DNA of 64,000 nucleotides, from positions 2,722,051-2,786,050 of the forward strand of contig JANPWX010020199.1 of assembly GCA_024734555.1 (NCBI GenBank). The letters are read 5' to 3'. The position numbers and the translations under genes are program-made. The DNA comes from Trochalopteron elliotii (lineage: Eukaryota; Chordata; Aves; Passeriformes; Leiothrichidae). Below the pieces are notes generated by a model, which was not told the origin of the DNA, searched no databases, and saw nothing but the letters and a program-made list of their open reading frames with translations. The stretch's first letter is position 1, and every line of letters starts with the position of its first letter. Positions 50,946 to 63,900 of this stretch are shown piece by piece.

Positions 50946-53900
50946 AAAAGAAATACAAAGAAGATACAAGGTGTAGCTATCAGGCATGCAAAGAGTCTTG
51001 TCCAGTTAAAATTAGTAGGGTATCAAATGAAGTGGAAAATGACTGTAGCTAAGTGTTATTACTGCTCATAGCAAACAGGATTTTAAATTAACAAACATGA
51101 AAATATTACTCCACTGTACATTGTGCAATAATGAGGAATGCTGATGTTACACATGCATCAAATGTCAGATCATGATGTGGCAGAACAATTCTCAGCAATG
51201 CAGAGCAATGTGCAGAAGCCCAGAAGACCTCCACTGAAGTCACCCAATGTGGAATCACCCAAATGATCCCATCCAAACTGTTTATTCTAAAAGGTATTGT
51301 GAAATCCAAACTTGCAGAAAGAAAAAACATCAAAAGAGTAACCATACAATAGAATTATTCTTCCTTGTTTCCTCCTCTTATAGAAAGAGAAGAAATGCTT
51401 TCTGACTCTCAGAGAGCTGCTTCCCTGTGTTTTCCACATGAAGAGGCCAAGTCTTGTTCATTTACTGCTATTCCAGGGTGGTAAGGGAGCTTTTTATAGT
51501 GGGGCACATCCACAATATCAGGAGGAGAAATATTATCTGTTTTCAACTTGTGAAGAAAAACTTCCAGTATCACATAGCATGGAAGCTTGCCATCCATTTT
51601 CCTTATCTGGTGCCACCATTTGGCCCCAGTCCTGCAAGCAGCGGGACGCTTGATGGTCTTAGTTAGACCTTTACGCAATATTAGCCTCAATTTTCATGAA
51701 TCTGAAAGCAGGAGAGGCACTCACTTTGGAGCTTTGAACTCATTCATATAATCTAGACCTTTCAAAATTTCGTTTTCAAAAAATGCAAAAAAACTAGCTA
51801 TTAAAATAGTATTCAGGGATATCTCAAATTTTAATCCACCTAGAGCAGTCCCATCTAATACCCAAGGTCACTTGTCTGAAGCTTTTACGTGACAGGTGCC
51901 ATAACTAAATATATGTACTAGTTTGCATCTATTTGTGTTGCAAGCCAATTGCAGATTGCAGATTGTAGATTTGCATCTGCGTACTTACATAATTTGACAA
52001 CTTCACCCATTCTCAACTAGTTTATTTTTAACTTGCTTCAGCGATTCAGAAATGGTAAATAGTTACTGCTTACACTGCATTAGTGTGCAGTCTACTGCAT
52101 TCAACTTTGCAAATAAGACTGAGCCAGCATTGGAGACTCCATACTGTGAGTTCTTTGCTCCAAAGAAGTTTAAACATGAAAGGATGAACAGAAATGAAAC
52201 AGCAGCACTAAGCAATGACTTGCCTCATTCATCATATTCATGTCCTCTCTGTTAGGCACATAATGCCTCTCAAGTGTTGAACATTTTTTCCCCTTTACTT
52301 TTGTATTTAACTTTCCTCAGCTCATTTTGTGCAATTTCTTTTTAACTTTTAAAAATATCATTTGACAAATTTTGAGGATCTAAACGTTTTTCCAACAGAC
52401 ACGTTTGTTAAATTAATTTCTAATTCAAAATGTCATGCTTTTGCACTTCATGCATTCAAAATGTCATATACAAGTGCCATGGCAGCAGACTATGGAAATC
52501 TTGGCTTGTGGAGGGAAGATGGGAAGGAATATAGTAACAGATGCTCACACATATTTATAGACTATTGTACATAGAGACAGACACACAGCAGGTAAAGCTA
52601 GGACCAAAAGGGATGCAGTTCTTCTCTAGAGCCTCTGCATGATCATTTAGAGCTGCTGAAATACTGCTGGTTACAGTATGAATTTAAGCTTATTTTCCAG
52701 TATGGCTGGAAATTTCCAATTCTAGTCAGACAGTCAATTTTCTGCACCTTTCTAATACCAGGTCTGCTGCCTCCTAATGGCACAGCTAACCCTGCTGCAA
52801 AGTATCCTACAATGCTGTGCTGTTAACAGCAGACTTGCTGATCCGCAGCAAGCTGAGCAGAGGAGGCCAGGGATACAGCATGGAACAGCATCTATTACTT
52901 ATGGGGCTCAAGGCCATTTGTTTGGCTTGTTCCAGCTTCTCCACATAGATCAGTCATCCAAAATGGCCATTAAAATGGTCTAATACTTATGCACTTGGCA
53001 GTCCTGGAAGAATTCTCAGTATTTCTCTCTTCCTCCACTCCATGCTCCTCCTTACTTCTCCGGACTGGAAAGCCAAGCTTCTCAATAACAACAGGAATAG
53101 CCTTTGGTTGTTGCTGACAGATGGCAAAGACCATGAAGTAGCTCTAAGACTGATCTGAAGTCTGCCAGCCTTTACCTGAAATTGGCTCAGTTGCCAGCTT
53201 CTTCTGGTAGGACTCTAGAGTCTTCAGAGAGTGTTTAAACACTTTGGTAATGCTGCTTTTTAATTTAACCAGTCACAGGTGCTAGAAGCTAAGAAGCTAC
53301 ATTAGGTTTTTATTCCCAGGATTGTGTGGAATGAGCATATTCAGGTTATGCAGAGATGACCACAACCCATGGCTGAAGTGCAAAGAGTAGATTTATTCCA
53401 CCTCACTGGCTGGGGGATTCCAAAAAACCGAGTGGAGACACTTGCACTGCTAAGTTCATTTCATCAGGGGCAAAAAAGGCAAGGCCAGAGCCTTCCACAT
53501 CCAAGAGCCTGGAGCATGCACAAATCTTCACCAGGCTGTGTTCTACAATCTTGGAACACTCTTATCTCCTTTCCCCACCTACCAGGAGGCCCTAGTCTGT
53601 GGGAAAGGCTTTTTAGTCTTTAACAACACCCTGTTACCTACTCTGAAAAATTCCATTTCTTTTTCAGCAGACAGAATACATCTCAAAGCAAAGACAAATA
53701 CTGATTTTTTTTCTCACACAGAGTATTTTCTAAAATCTCCCAGGTGGAGGGTTAGTCTTTAAAAGAAAATAATTCTAAAAACAGCTCTTTTTTCTCTCTC
53801 CTTGCCAAACTTCAGTTTTTCAACCCTTTCTTCCCAAGGGATAATTTTTAACAAAAAATGGTGTATGTATTAAAATGCCTAGGAAGCTATTGTCTAGGTG

Positions 53901-56900
53901 GTTTTCGTAACCTTCATTAAGATGTTTGGTTTTGAATATTCTCAGTCTGAAAGAGAATCATAAAATGTTTACTGCACACAATCTAACTGAGGACTTCAGA
54001 AAACCTATTCTAGAGACAAAAATACTGGTAAACTTTTAATTTTTCACATTGTCAGAACAGTATTGCAAATTTTATCTCTAGAAACTGGGGTTTTTAAACC
54101 AACAACAAAGAGTCAACAATCCAGAAACTAACGTAGCTTCTCAGTCCATTTCAGCACAGCCTTGAGTGAAAATAGAATTTAGCACCCTTCCCCTTAAATA
54201 CAACTTCATGTTGGCAGAGAACAATAATGCAGACAGACAAAAAGTGACAACCTTTCTCACCTTGGGGCACTGCAAGACTGTATTTCACAAGATACAAAAA
54301 GATGAGAGAAAAGGTCATTTTTTGCTGCCCTTTTTTTTTTTTTAATGTTTCTTGTCCTGAAATTCATCTGCAAAGCAAGAGAGTTTTACAAAAAAAAGAG
54401 GTCAAACACAAGAAGAAGGAAAAGGAAAACCTTCTTTTTATATACGTTTCTCCCATAATTTTCATTATATTAAAGTTTGGATGCTAACAAAACCACTACT
54501 TAGGAAAACAAATTGATACTGAATCACTTAACACTAATGTTGTTACAGCCCCTAGTAAATAATATGGCCATCATAGCTGTAATTTCTCCATGAATGCTTA
54601 TAGCAATTCGAGGCATTGCTGGTGGTAAGTATTTATTAAACAAGTTCAACACCAAAAGAAAGCAGGAAAAACAAGCCACAATAATCACAATTCTTTCTGA
54701 AACTTTTAAGATAGCTGTCTAGTAGCTATCTTTTTATTATACATGTGTGCACTATAATTCCAAATTTCTGTACATCACAAGTTAAAACTGTATTATGACA
54801 GGCACATAAAAATAAATTGATATAACTTTCCTGACCTCATGACCTCGTCTGGCTCTCACATGCACCCTATCAGTTGTATGCCAGAACTTGTCCCAGCCAA
54901 AAAATAAGGGAACTGTGTAAATTAAAATTAAAAAACTATATTGAAAGAAACACTCAAGACTAGTATCTAAAAGCAAATGGTTGTTTAAGTCCATCTGTAA
55001 TTAGGGTGATTTATAATAAATATACTTTCTATGTACGTGTACCTACATACATACACCATTGCATCCTTGCACGCATGCACACACACCCCTCATTTTTGTA
55101 TGTCCACATCTACATTGCATTTAGCTGAAAATCTCACTAGCCAATAAAAATTAAAGAATAAACTAAGCTAAAACTCAAGAAGAAGAACTGGACTTCTTCG
55201 GGCATTGAAGTGTTAAGGCTGAATAAAACTCTTAGGTGCAAACTGATTTTCCAGCTATATCTTTGTGAGACCACACACAGGATCTTTTTCCTCTCAGGTT
55301 GCAAAGAGTACAAATCTGAAAATCCTTAGGATACTACAAAGGTTCTCTAAGTCTTGGCCTGGAGTATCGTTTTGGAAGTGACTATTGATTATAGAAGCCA
55401 AATAGAGATGTAAGATGCCAGCCTAAATGCAGAATACAAATCACTGCGGCTATCAGACACAGTAACAAAAGGCCATGTTTGGGGTTTGAATGTGGCCCAA
55501 TCTCTAAGGCAAGGGTATTGAGAATACCCTTGTGAGACACCTGTCTTTACCATAAGATCTGTTACCCCTTACTTAAATTAATTTGTGATTCTCCAAGTGT
55601 TTCAATATAAATAAACATCTACACATGGAAAGGAAAATAAAGGATGAGAGAACAATCTCTTTTCTTTTCATATCAAATGCTTCAAGACCAAAGATAAAGG
55701 AATAAATGTTCAAGAATGAAAGGGGAGGGGCAGAAAGCACATGAAAAAGGGAGCATACCTTTGCAGTGAAATGTTTCTGAAGCTTATAGCTAAATCTGCT
55801 TCTTGTGGTTTACTGAACTCTGATCATTTTTCTTGAAGGATTAGTGGCAATTATCATTAAGGCTCAAGCGTTTAACTGTGACTGCTGCAATAAATCTTAT
55901 TAAAATAACTGAAACATACTTTTTTTGCATGTGGCAACCTGTCTCTGAATCACAACCATCTGTACAGAGTTATTGCCTGGTGCACACAGATGGCAGTAAA
56001 ACAACTATAAAGCTATACCATTCTTTAATCATAACTTCTAACACAACTAAACAAAGTGAAATTTGAGTCAGACCATTAGCATTTGAAAGACTATATGATG
56101 GCTGTAATTAACATGCACACTTTAGAATCCCTTTATAATATGTTTTATTGATTTCTGATTGAAAAATAGTAACAACACTTGCACTGGGCAAGTGTTTCCA
56201 TCTTTGACAGCTGACTTAGAGAAATCATATGTTAACAATAGAATCTCAGTCTTAAAGTTTTTATATACTGTACAGCTCCCTTACAGACTTAAAATGACAG
56301 TGAAAGGTAGTAGAATAATTTATTCCTTCTTGCTTAAGGCACAGAATCATGAATGCTTCAGGTCAGTAACTGCAGGGCTACACTAAACCCCTGTCACTCC
56401 AAATCAGTTACAAAGTGAGCATCTGTACTCTCTGCGTAGCCCTCAAGGAGGAAAAAAAAAAAAAAAAAGAAAAAAAAAAGCCAACAAAGAAACCCCCTTG
56501 CACAATACATACAAATGCTGGGGCTCTGAACATGAACAGCTCCTAAATGAAGTGAGCAGACAGCTTCACAAATGTCTCTCTTCTGCATGATACCATAATA
56601 CATCCTGTACCTTCTATTAGATAGAAGGCACCTCAATATTTTTACTTCAGATGCCTGAACTTATATTGTAATTTTGGTTGGAGGTGATATGGGAATTTAT
56701 ATTAGTGGTTGTTAAGCCATTCAAGATCTTAAAAATGCAGTCACTGGACAAGTTTTGAGACTTGTAAGACTATTACCAAAAATATGCTCTCCCACAGAGA
56801 CATATTAATACTTCTGCCATAACACATCTTTGCTTTACCTTCTAAAGCTTATTTTTAAAATACTTCATCCTTCATCTCCTGCTCACTTCCAAAGAATCTA

Positions 56901-58198
56901 TGGGCACCAGGCTTCCTTCAATTTTATTACCCCACCTTTTCTTTACCTAAAATCGCGTGGAGAAGAAACAGGAATCACAAACAAATGTGTTTCCATGGTT
57001 TAAAAAATTGCCATTTATCATCCGACCTGTATCAACTGATAATGGAATGCTTTTACTCATTACAGAAGTAAAACCAAAAGCAAATCTTGTTGTATTTGAA
57101 ATGAACTAGAAACCTGCACATGGTCAGTTGTGTAGTTCATGTGAAGAAAGGGAACTTGTAAGCCATGGTGACTTGCTGCAAAACCATTAATATTTCAGAG
57201 AGCATTTTACAGCATCCTCTGGTTGGTTCATTATGAAGAGAGCTCTCAGAGAAATCAAAAAGGAGCTGAAGAAAGCAGCAGGTCCCCAGATAAAGGCTGC
57301 TTGTACTATCTTGTGAGATTGTCAAAGCACCATATGAAAATGAACAAATTTAGATTTAAAGTACTTGAATAGACTGTCTTGGTATTTAAATAGATAACTT
57401 GATCTCTTAAAGTATGGATCAGCTACAGAAACACTTCACAGAATATACTAAAGAAGTTTCATTAGGAAATTATTCACCAAAATGTCTACAATGTTTTTCT
57501 CTTAGAAACACCTTGTTCTTGTATTAAGCAGGCACATGTTTATCTCAGTCCTTTGTCAGTTCTGAATACAAATAATAGGAGACAGATGTGGTGAATGTAT
57601 ATGTATCTTGTGAAGCATAATAGCAATTCCTTGATGGGCTTTGGGTAAGCATTTGCCCTCCCTGGGGCATATTTGAACTGTTTGCAATTCTTTGCTGCCA
57701 GCTACACAGCTTGCTACCTGTCAGGAACTGGAATTGGCAGAAAACAGCTGGTAGAAATCAATGGATGTGCCAGTTCTGGTTCATCCAGCAGAGATACTGT
57801 GGAACAGTGCCGCAATTTTGATTGGACTTAGGCAGCACAAACAGGTTTTATTTGCTGATAGCTTCAGTGCCTTCTCAGTCAGGGAATATTCAGGTTTAGA
57901 TGATGCTAAGTGATTATCAGGTTTTAAAACCTGAAAGTCACATAACAAATAATAGAAGAAATCAGATGTAAACTGGGAAAAAGCAGTTGCTCAATAAGCT
58001 ACACCACAAATCGCATTGCGAGTCTGTGTCAGAAATGCCAGAACTGCTATTGGCTGTTGGTCCTGGGAACATGAAAGAAAAGCTCAGGGAAACTGTAGGG
58101 CTCTAAGGATGGCAGCCTTCAAATGCAAGAACAATGCAACCTAATACACTGTAAAAAAGGTATAATAAGGAGACCTGTAAAGGACACCTGTAGTTTAT
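50946..58198. other. Non-coding DNA, no gene seen
   Basis: No recognised exon, RNA gene or intact element was seen. 51409-51690 is open on the minus strand (93 codons) and partly on the plus strand, with no family match. An A-rich tract lies at 56452-56480. 53340-53620 is GC-richer and may be an old, unidentified repeat. The rest is AT-rich. Confidence 0.6.
56452..56480. repeat. A-rich tract
   Basis: Two A runs separated by a single G. Confidence 0.88.
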
Positions 58199-58383
58199 TT
58201 GCCCCACAAACCCAGTGCAGCTAGTTACACCAACTTGGTTAAATTACACCAATTTTTCATGGATGAGTATGTGCACAAACACATGTACATGCACAAGGAA
58301 AATAAAATTATGAAGGATACAAGCTTTTGTAATTAGAACATAGAAATATGAAAACTTCAATTTACACTCTTACGGAACATCCT
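58199..58383 (+). repeat. Direct duplicate segment, copy A
   Basis: About 183-185 bases (starting TTGCCCCACAAACCCAG and ending near TTTACACTCTTACGGAACAT) that recur at 60551-60733 in the same orientation. By eye the copies differ at about 12 positions plus one single-base indel. The first 20 or so bases match one terminus of the LTR-like element next to copy B, so copy A seems to carry a stub of that element plus its flank. Confidence 0.95.
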
Positions 58384-58533
58384 GTGATAAGGAGACTAGT
58401 CTGCCTTGGCAGATAACAAGATAGAGCTCCAGAGAAAGGGTGGCAGGATGATGCAGGAGCTGGCTACAGCAAAATTTGGAAGCACTGCCTGGGCATGGCA
58501 TTAGGATGTTATAGGAAAAAAATCCCATCTTAA

Positions 58534-58980
58534 TTGGACATTTGCAAGAAATTTCAAAAGCTTTTGCTTTACATCAACCATAAAAGTCTGAACAAAGAAA
58601 ATGTAGAGACATTGTTGAAGAAAGTGGGTGATTTCCAAGACCAGACACAGATGAGGATGAACTACTCCATACCTTCTTTGCCACAGTTATCCCATCAACT
58701 TCTCTCGGGCCTCCATGCTTTAGGGGCAAGATTCATGGAGAATGATTAAGACCAGGTGATGAGCATCAAGCCAGAGATTACCAGAGACAACTTTATCCGT
58801 AGAAATCCACCGGCCTAGACAAAAAAGCACTCAAGTAAAAGTGGAAAGTGGCTGATGTTCTTGCAAGGCCAACCTCTACCATCTCTGAAAGATGATGGTG
58901 ATCAGGGAAGATCCCTGACAATGGGAAATGGGCAAATATCACAGCCATCTCCAAAAAAGGCCAAAGGGAGCCTTTTTTGA
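58534..58980 (+). pseudogene. CR1 ORF2 remnant upstream of the RT core
   Basis: A 71-codon open stretch (58534-58749) resembles the linker between endonuclease and reverse transcriptase of CR1 ORF2, including the KENV...LL motif. The match then continues at DNA level without an open frame up to about 58980. The catalytic RT domain is entirely absent because of the internal deletion, so no function is possible. Confidence 0.72.
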
Positions 58981-59040
58981 ACATGAGATTAGATTTATGT
59001 TATCTTAAGATTCTTTCCAACCTGAATGATCCCATAAACC
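58534..59040 (+). mobile_element. CR1 fragment with large internal deletion, plus strand
   Basis: The left part encodes a decayed CR1 ORF2 segment ahead of the RT (DICKKFQKLLLYINHK, then NKENVETLLKKVGD), then DNA matching the CR1 passage before the RT core near 58850-58975 (ATCTCTGAAAGATGATGGTG, AATGGGCAAATATCACAGCC). After a junction near 58981 the sequence jumps to the CR1 3' terminus: GATTAGATTTATGTTATC, then TTTCCAACCTGAATGATCCC. About 2 kb of the usual element between these points is missing. The right end lies before 59040. Confidence 0.82.
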
Positions 59041-59108
59041 TTTAATAAAATAAGTAACCTGTGGCAACGAATATAAAGAAAAGAAATAGGACTAAAACAT
59101 CTTTACAA

Positions 59109-59181
59109 TCTATCTAAATAGATAGATAGATAGATACATAGATTAGATAGAGCTAGATAGGTAGCTAACTATCTGTTTAGA
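59109..59181. repeat. (GATA)n microsatellite with inverted edges
   Basis: GATA units at about 59119-59136, then imperfect GATT/GATA units. It is bordered by CTATCTAAATAGATAG on the left and AACTATCTGTTTAGAT on the right, so both orientations of the unit are present. Confidence 0.9.
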
Positions 59182-59716
59182 TAAAAAATATGTGTACAAA
59201 TAACCCTCACTGTCAGATTTTATACCTACAGATTGGTTTAGCATCACAGACTCAGCTTTAAAAAGAGAGGGAAAAATATATGGAGAGAGAGGGGAAATCA
59301 ATTTTAAAATACTTCTATTACATCATCCCCTATCAGATGTACACACACTGCATAAGCTGCCTATTTATGTACTATAGAGCTGAAAATGTCATTTTCACAC
59401 AGGATACAATAAGAAAAACAACATCTGCAAGTTAAAGGAGGAAAACAAAAAAACTACATGAAAAACATAGGAAGAGAAGATTGGATCAGATTGGAATTAA
59501 ATGTATTTTAATTTTTTTATCACAGAAGTTATAGGTTTAACCAAACTAGGCCAGGCCAAGCACAAACAAGAAAGAAAAAATTAGGTAAAAAAAGAGGACC
59601 TAGAGAGATCACAACTCAGTTTGGAAGCTAAGCAGAAGGCCAAGTTAATAATTTCTAAGTGTGAAATTAAGTGGCTGTCTTTCAAAACTAAACAGGGCAA
59701 GCTGACCTGATGGTAG
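59182..59716. other. Non-coding DNA, no gene seen
   Basis: AT-rich sequence without a recognised feature, lying between the GATA repeat and the LTR-like element. Confidence 0.65.
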
Positions 59717-60571
59717 TGTGCTGGGTTGACCCTGAGCAGACTTCAGGTGTCACTCATTCCCCTTCTCAATAGGGCATGACAGAGAAAGTATAACAAGACT
59801 CAAAGATTAGGACAAAGACAAGGAGGAGTCACTCACCAGTCACCATCATGGGCAAAGCATACCTGACTTTGGGAAATTAATTTAATGTATTATTGATCAA
59901 ATAGAGCAGGATAATGAGAAATAAACACAAATCTTAAAACACCCTCCCCCACCCCTCCCTTCTTCCTGGGGTCAGCTTCATTTCTCAGTCTCCCCCTTCT
60001 CATCCTTGAGTGGTGCAGTGGAATGGAGAATGAGTGTCATGGTTGGTCCATCACAAGTTTGCTCTGTTGTTCTCTCCTCTTCATGGAGGATTCCTCAGTG
60101 TCTTCCCCTGTTCTAGGATGGAGTCACTCCCATGGGATAGCAGAGTACAGTCCTCCACAAACTGTTCCAACATGACACTCTCCCACGGACTGCAGCTCTT
60201 CACAAGCTGGTCCAGACTAGGTCCTTCCCACGCAGCACAGTCCTGAAGGAGCACATTGCTCTAGCATGGACCTCTTCAATGGGGTGCAGTCTGTCAGGAA
60301 CCAGCATAGGTCTCCCCCAGAGTCACAAATCCTGCCAGCAGGCCTACTCCTGTTGTTGTTGCACTTTTTTTCCCCCTTCTTAAATACATTATCTTAAAGA
60401 TGATACCACCATCACTGATGGATTTGGGCTTGGCCTTGGCCAGCCATGTATCTGTCTTGGAGCTGGCAGGCATTACCTCTGTTAGATATGAAGGATGCTT
60501 CACCGTCTTCTCATGGAAGCCATCCTGGTAATCCTCTCAGCCACAAAAGCTTGCCCCACAAACCCAGAACA
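59717..60571 (-). mobile_element. Avian LTR-class dispersed repeat (probable solo LTR or fragment)
   Basis: From memory of avian genomes, this stretch follows a widespread LTR-class repeat: CTGGGTTGACCC near the left end, then GTCACTCACCAGTCACCATC, AATGAGAAATAAACACAAATC, several spaced 'TCCCA(C/T)GG...GCAG' units at about 60120-60300, and at the right TTGCCCCACAAACCCAG. The likely sense strand is minus: it starts TG at 60571, ends CA at 59717, and has poly(A)-signal-like AATAAT near 59895. A minus-strand peptide (SSKTDTWLAKAKP, 60294-60503) also matches the repeat. The 5 bases outside each end are GGTAG and GCTAG, a near-match that could be a decayed target-site duplication. The family name is not assigned. 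Confidence 0.6.
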
Positions 60572-60733
60572 GCTAGTTACACCAACTTTGGTTGAATGAC
60601 ACCAATTTTTCATGGATGAATATGTGCACAAACACATGTACATGCACAAGGAAAATAAAAGTATAAAGGATACAAGCTTTTGTAATTGGAACATAGAAAT
60701 TTGAAAACTTCAATTTACACTCTTGCAGAACCT
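60551..60733 (+). repeat. Direct duplicate segment, copy B
   Basis: Partner of 58199-58383. It overlaps the terminus of the LTR-like element (60551-60571) and then runs 162 bases into the flank. Similarity ends near 60733 (GAACCTCC versus GAACATCC in copy A), and the sequences beyond are unrelated. Confidence 0.95.
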
Positions 60734-60868
60734 CCTTGTCTTCATTTTCAGCATTATGGTTCTAAGGAGTCAACTCTGAGGGATTCTTCTGTTGCCCATG
60801 CTAAATGGACAGTACCTATCTATTTCATCTAATCTATGCTGAATGCAGGTCAGATGCAATCCAGCTCA

Positions 60869-60911
<43 letters not shown>
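60869..60911. repeat. (CA)n microsatellite
   Basis: About twenty uninterrupted CA units. Confidence 0.97.
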
Positions 60912-60912
<1 letters not shown>

Positions 60913-63900
60913 TTCACATTAAGTATCACAAATACCCATGGCGAACTCAGAATCTGAATAGGTAAGCCTACTGGTTTTGTAGTGACCTTTACTTTAACAA
61001 TAGTCAGTAGATATCTGGGAACTAGAGCATCTACTCACTTAAAATGGAGCTCTAACCTTGACTGATTTGGCAGTTAATTATTTAATAATTATATTTATTT
61101 ATACTATATTGTTTATAAATTGCCATAATTTTATTATATAAATTTATATTTTATAATCAATTACATTATTGAAAATAAAAACCTTGTTGAAGAGAACATA
61201 TCACAAGGGTTGTCTCCCAACCCTATGTTCAGTAATTTTGTTAAAACCATTGAAAACTGATATCAGGTGAAAGAGAGATGTGGTCAATTCAACAACATTT
61301 ATTTTAGGATTCATAGACAGACTAACAAGTCTCCATTCTTTCATGCATGTTCTTTAATAAAAAAAAAAACTTCCAAAGCCATCTGAGCTGTAAAGATCTA
61401 TTTTCAAAATACAATTAAGAAACAACGGAAAACGGTATATAAACCCTGTATAGGCAAAGGCAGGTTTTTTTAATAACTATTCCCTGGTGAGAGACTTGAG
61501 ATTAAATCAAGGTGGTAGAATTGGCCAATTTTTCAGGTCTAAGGAGAAGGGTGTGGGAGAGACTGTAATGCTGATGGCTCAAGCAATCAGGGGGCAAGAT
61601 GCCCACACGTACAGTAACCCAGGTGCCAGCTCAGGGGACAAGTTGGGTGTTGAGTAAGGTGAGAGAAGATGCAAACCCTGTGAGGCAGGGTACTGTTTCT
61701 TTATCCTTACTCAGGTGAACTCAGCTGTGATAGCTCCCCTATTATGGCTTCAAAATAGGCTATAATTGACTCAACTGTGCTGATGTAGCAGTCAGCTGTA
61801 ATGTATCAAAGGGTGTCAGACTCCTGAAATGTCTCATCATCCAGGATTATATCATCTGGTGTAAAACTCTGCACTCCCCCTCAGTACCCAGGTGTTTCCA
61901 GCTAGCCTAACATAACCAAAACCCAATGGACTTCGTGTTTCAAGGACTTCTTCCATCACCCCCAATGAATCAAGAGCACCATTTCAGCCAACAGAAAATT
62001 AAATTGCTACAATAAAACCTTGTTGCAAAATCTATGAGTGATGATATGTTTTTAGTCCTTCCTTTGTTTCTTCGTTCCTTCCTTCCTGTAATATTTTTAT
62101 GCTTTCATACTGCTATATTACTATAGATAATAGTAAGAAAAATGGCTACAAACCTGCTTCCCACTGCAGCCATATTGTTCTAAAATGAACCCTACATAAA
62201 TATATTTACAAACACCCATCAGTTTTGTTCTGTTAACAAGAACCTGGGTTACCCTTGCCCTCTGGGGCAGGTCATAACACCTGGTCTTCAGAGATCTCTG
62301 AAATACTGTCCCAACTGGAGGACAAACCACAGCATCTTCTAACTCATCACAACAGTGCACAACACAATAACAAAAATCACAACCATGATGGTTTAATGGA
62401 AAACAAGAATCTCCTTTTTAAAAGACTGTAAGGGACACCAGTAAAATAACCTGATGAAAAGCAATGTCCTGTGAGATATGAGATGTAACAGAACTTAACT
62501 ACAAGCCTCAAAATCTATGAAGATATAAAAAAAATTATTTACTTGAAATAAAATATTGATTCAGTGGAGCAAAAGACCAAGGATTTCATTTGGGTTTTGG
62601 TAATGTGAATTACTGAAAATCCAGCAGTATTTGTGATCAGGTTGCTATTCTGTGTTTCCATCTGAAATGTACTATATTTAATACTAAAGTGCCTCCCAGT
62701 CTCCATGCCAACGCTTCTCTGCTTTTGCATCCTTTGATACTTGTTATTCTACCATGACCTCCACAGTCAGTCCAGCTTAATTATGCTCCTGTCCTTCTAT
62801 GCCTTCTTTTATCAAGATACTTATCTCCTTCTGAAACTATGCATCACATCTTTTTCCCTTCCTCCATTAACACAACATTTGTCTGCAAATAATTGGTCCA
62901 ATTAAAGTGAAAACTCATACTACTTAAAAAAAAAGAGGGTGTCCAGATGTGTTTGATAGCTCCTAAGGTAACCATGCAAACTTAGAGGCCTTTCCTTTGT
63001 CTCTATCAACACATTATTATCAACACTCTGCAACTACTATTTTATTTCAGGATGATAGAAAGGGTTTCCAACAAAACCAGTTTCTTTTTGCTTTGTGGAC
63101 TACTAGTTGTGTTATTTGAAATCATGTGAAATCACAAGAGCTATGCTTGTTTATTCTAACTGATGGTCTGGCCCTAAAATGCAGCATGGATGTTTTTGCT
63201 TTTTCACACAGAGATGTATGACAAATCAAATAACTTACTCCAGTATTTACTTCACCCACTGCAATGAAGAATATCTTTGCAGAGATTATATCATCTAATG
63301 TAAGGAATTCTTCATTCACTGAAGAATTGGAGAGAAAAATACACACCAGGACCTTGCATTTTATGAGTTTTAGAATGAATTTATGGCAAGAACTAGAACA
63401 CAAAGCCCAATAATCATGCAAGCTGAAGTTACTTTTTGGTTGGGGGAAAAAAATAAATTATGTGAGGCACTTAAGCTTGTAGAAGATAGCCCTTGACTGG
63501 TATGCATCATTCTCTAGTAAATCTAACCACTGCAGGTTAGGTATGGAGAAATAGTTTTCTTTCTATTAGCTCATGAAGTCAGCAATGTGTGTCTGTAAAG
63601 TGAACTGCTAGGCAGCTCATCTATGAACTCTGTACTTAAAAAAATATAATATAGGCTTTTCATGAACATTCTTATCTTGGAAACAAAAAGCCAGTTTTTA
63701 CCATTTTAAATTTTATGCTTTTCTGCAGAAATCTTTCTTATAAAGAAAGATTCAAAAGAATTTCAAATACTTTGCCTGATGCTGAAATGCCATAATTCAA
63801 ATATTCCAGGAATCATGTAATCTATTCTCTGCAAGAAACAAGTTCCTCTATGAAAACAACCCTTTTCTTTCACATATCCACTGCCCAGTCAGGCTGTTGT

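Noticed and set aside
51409..51690. 93-codon minus-strand frame, also partly open on the plus strand
   Set aside because: No family match and no good splice edges. Openness on both strands points to composition.
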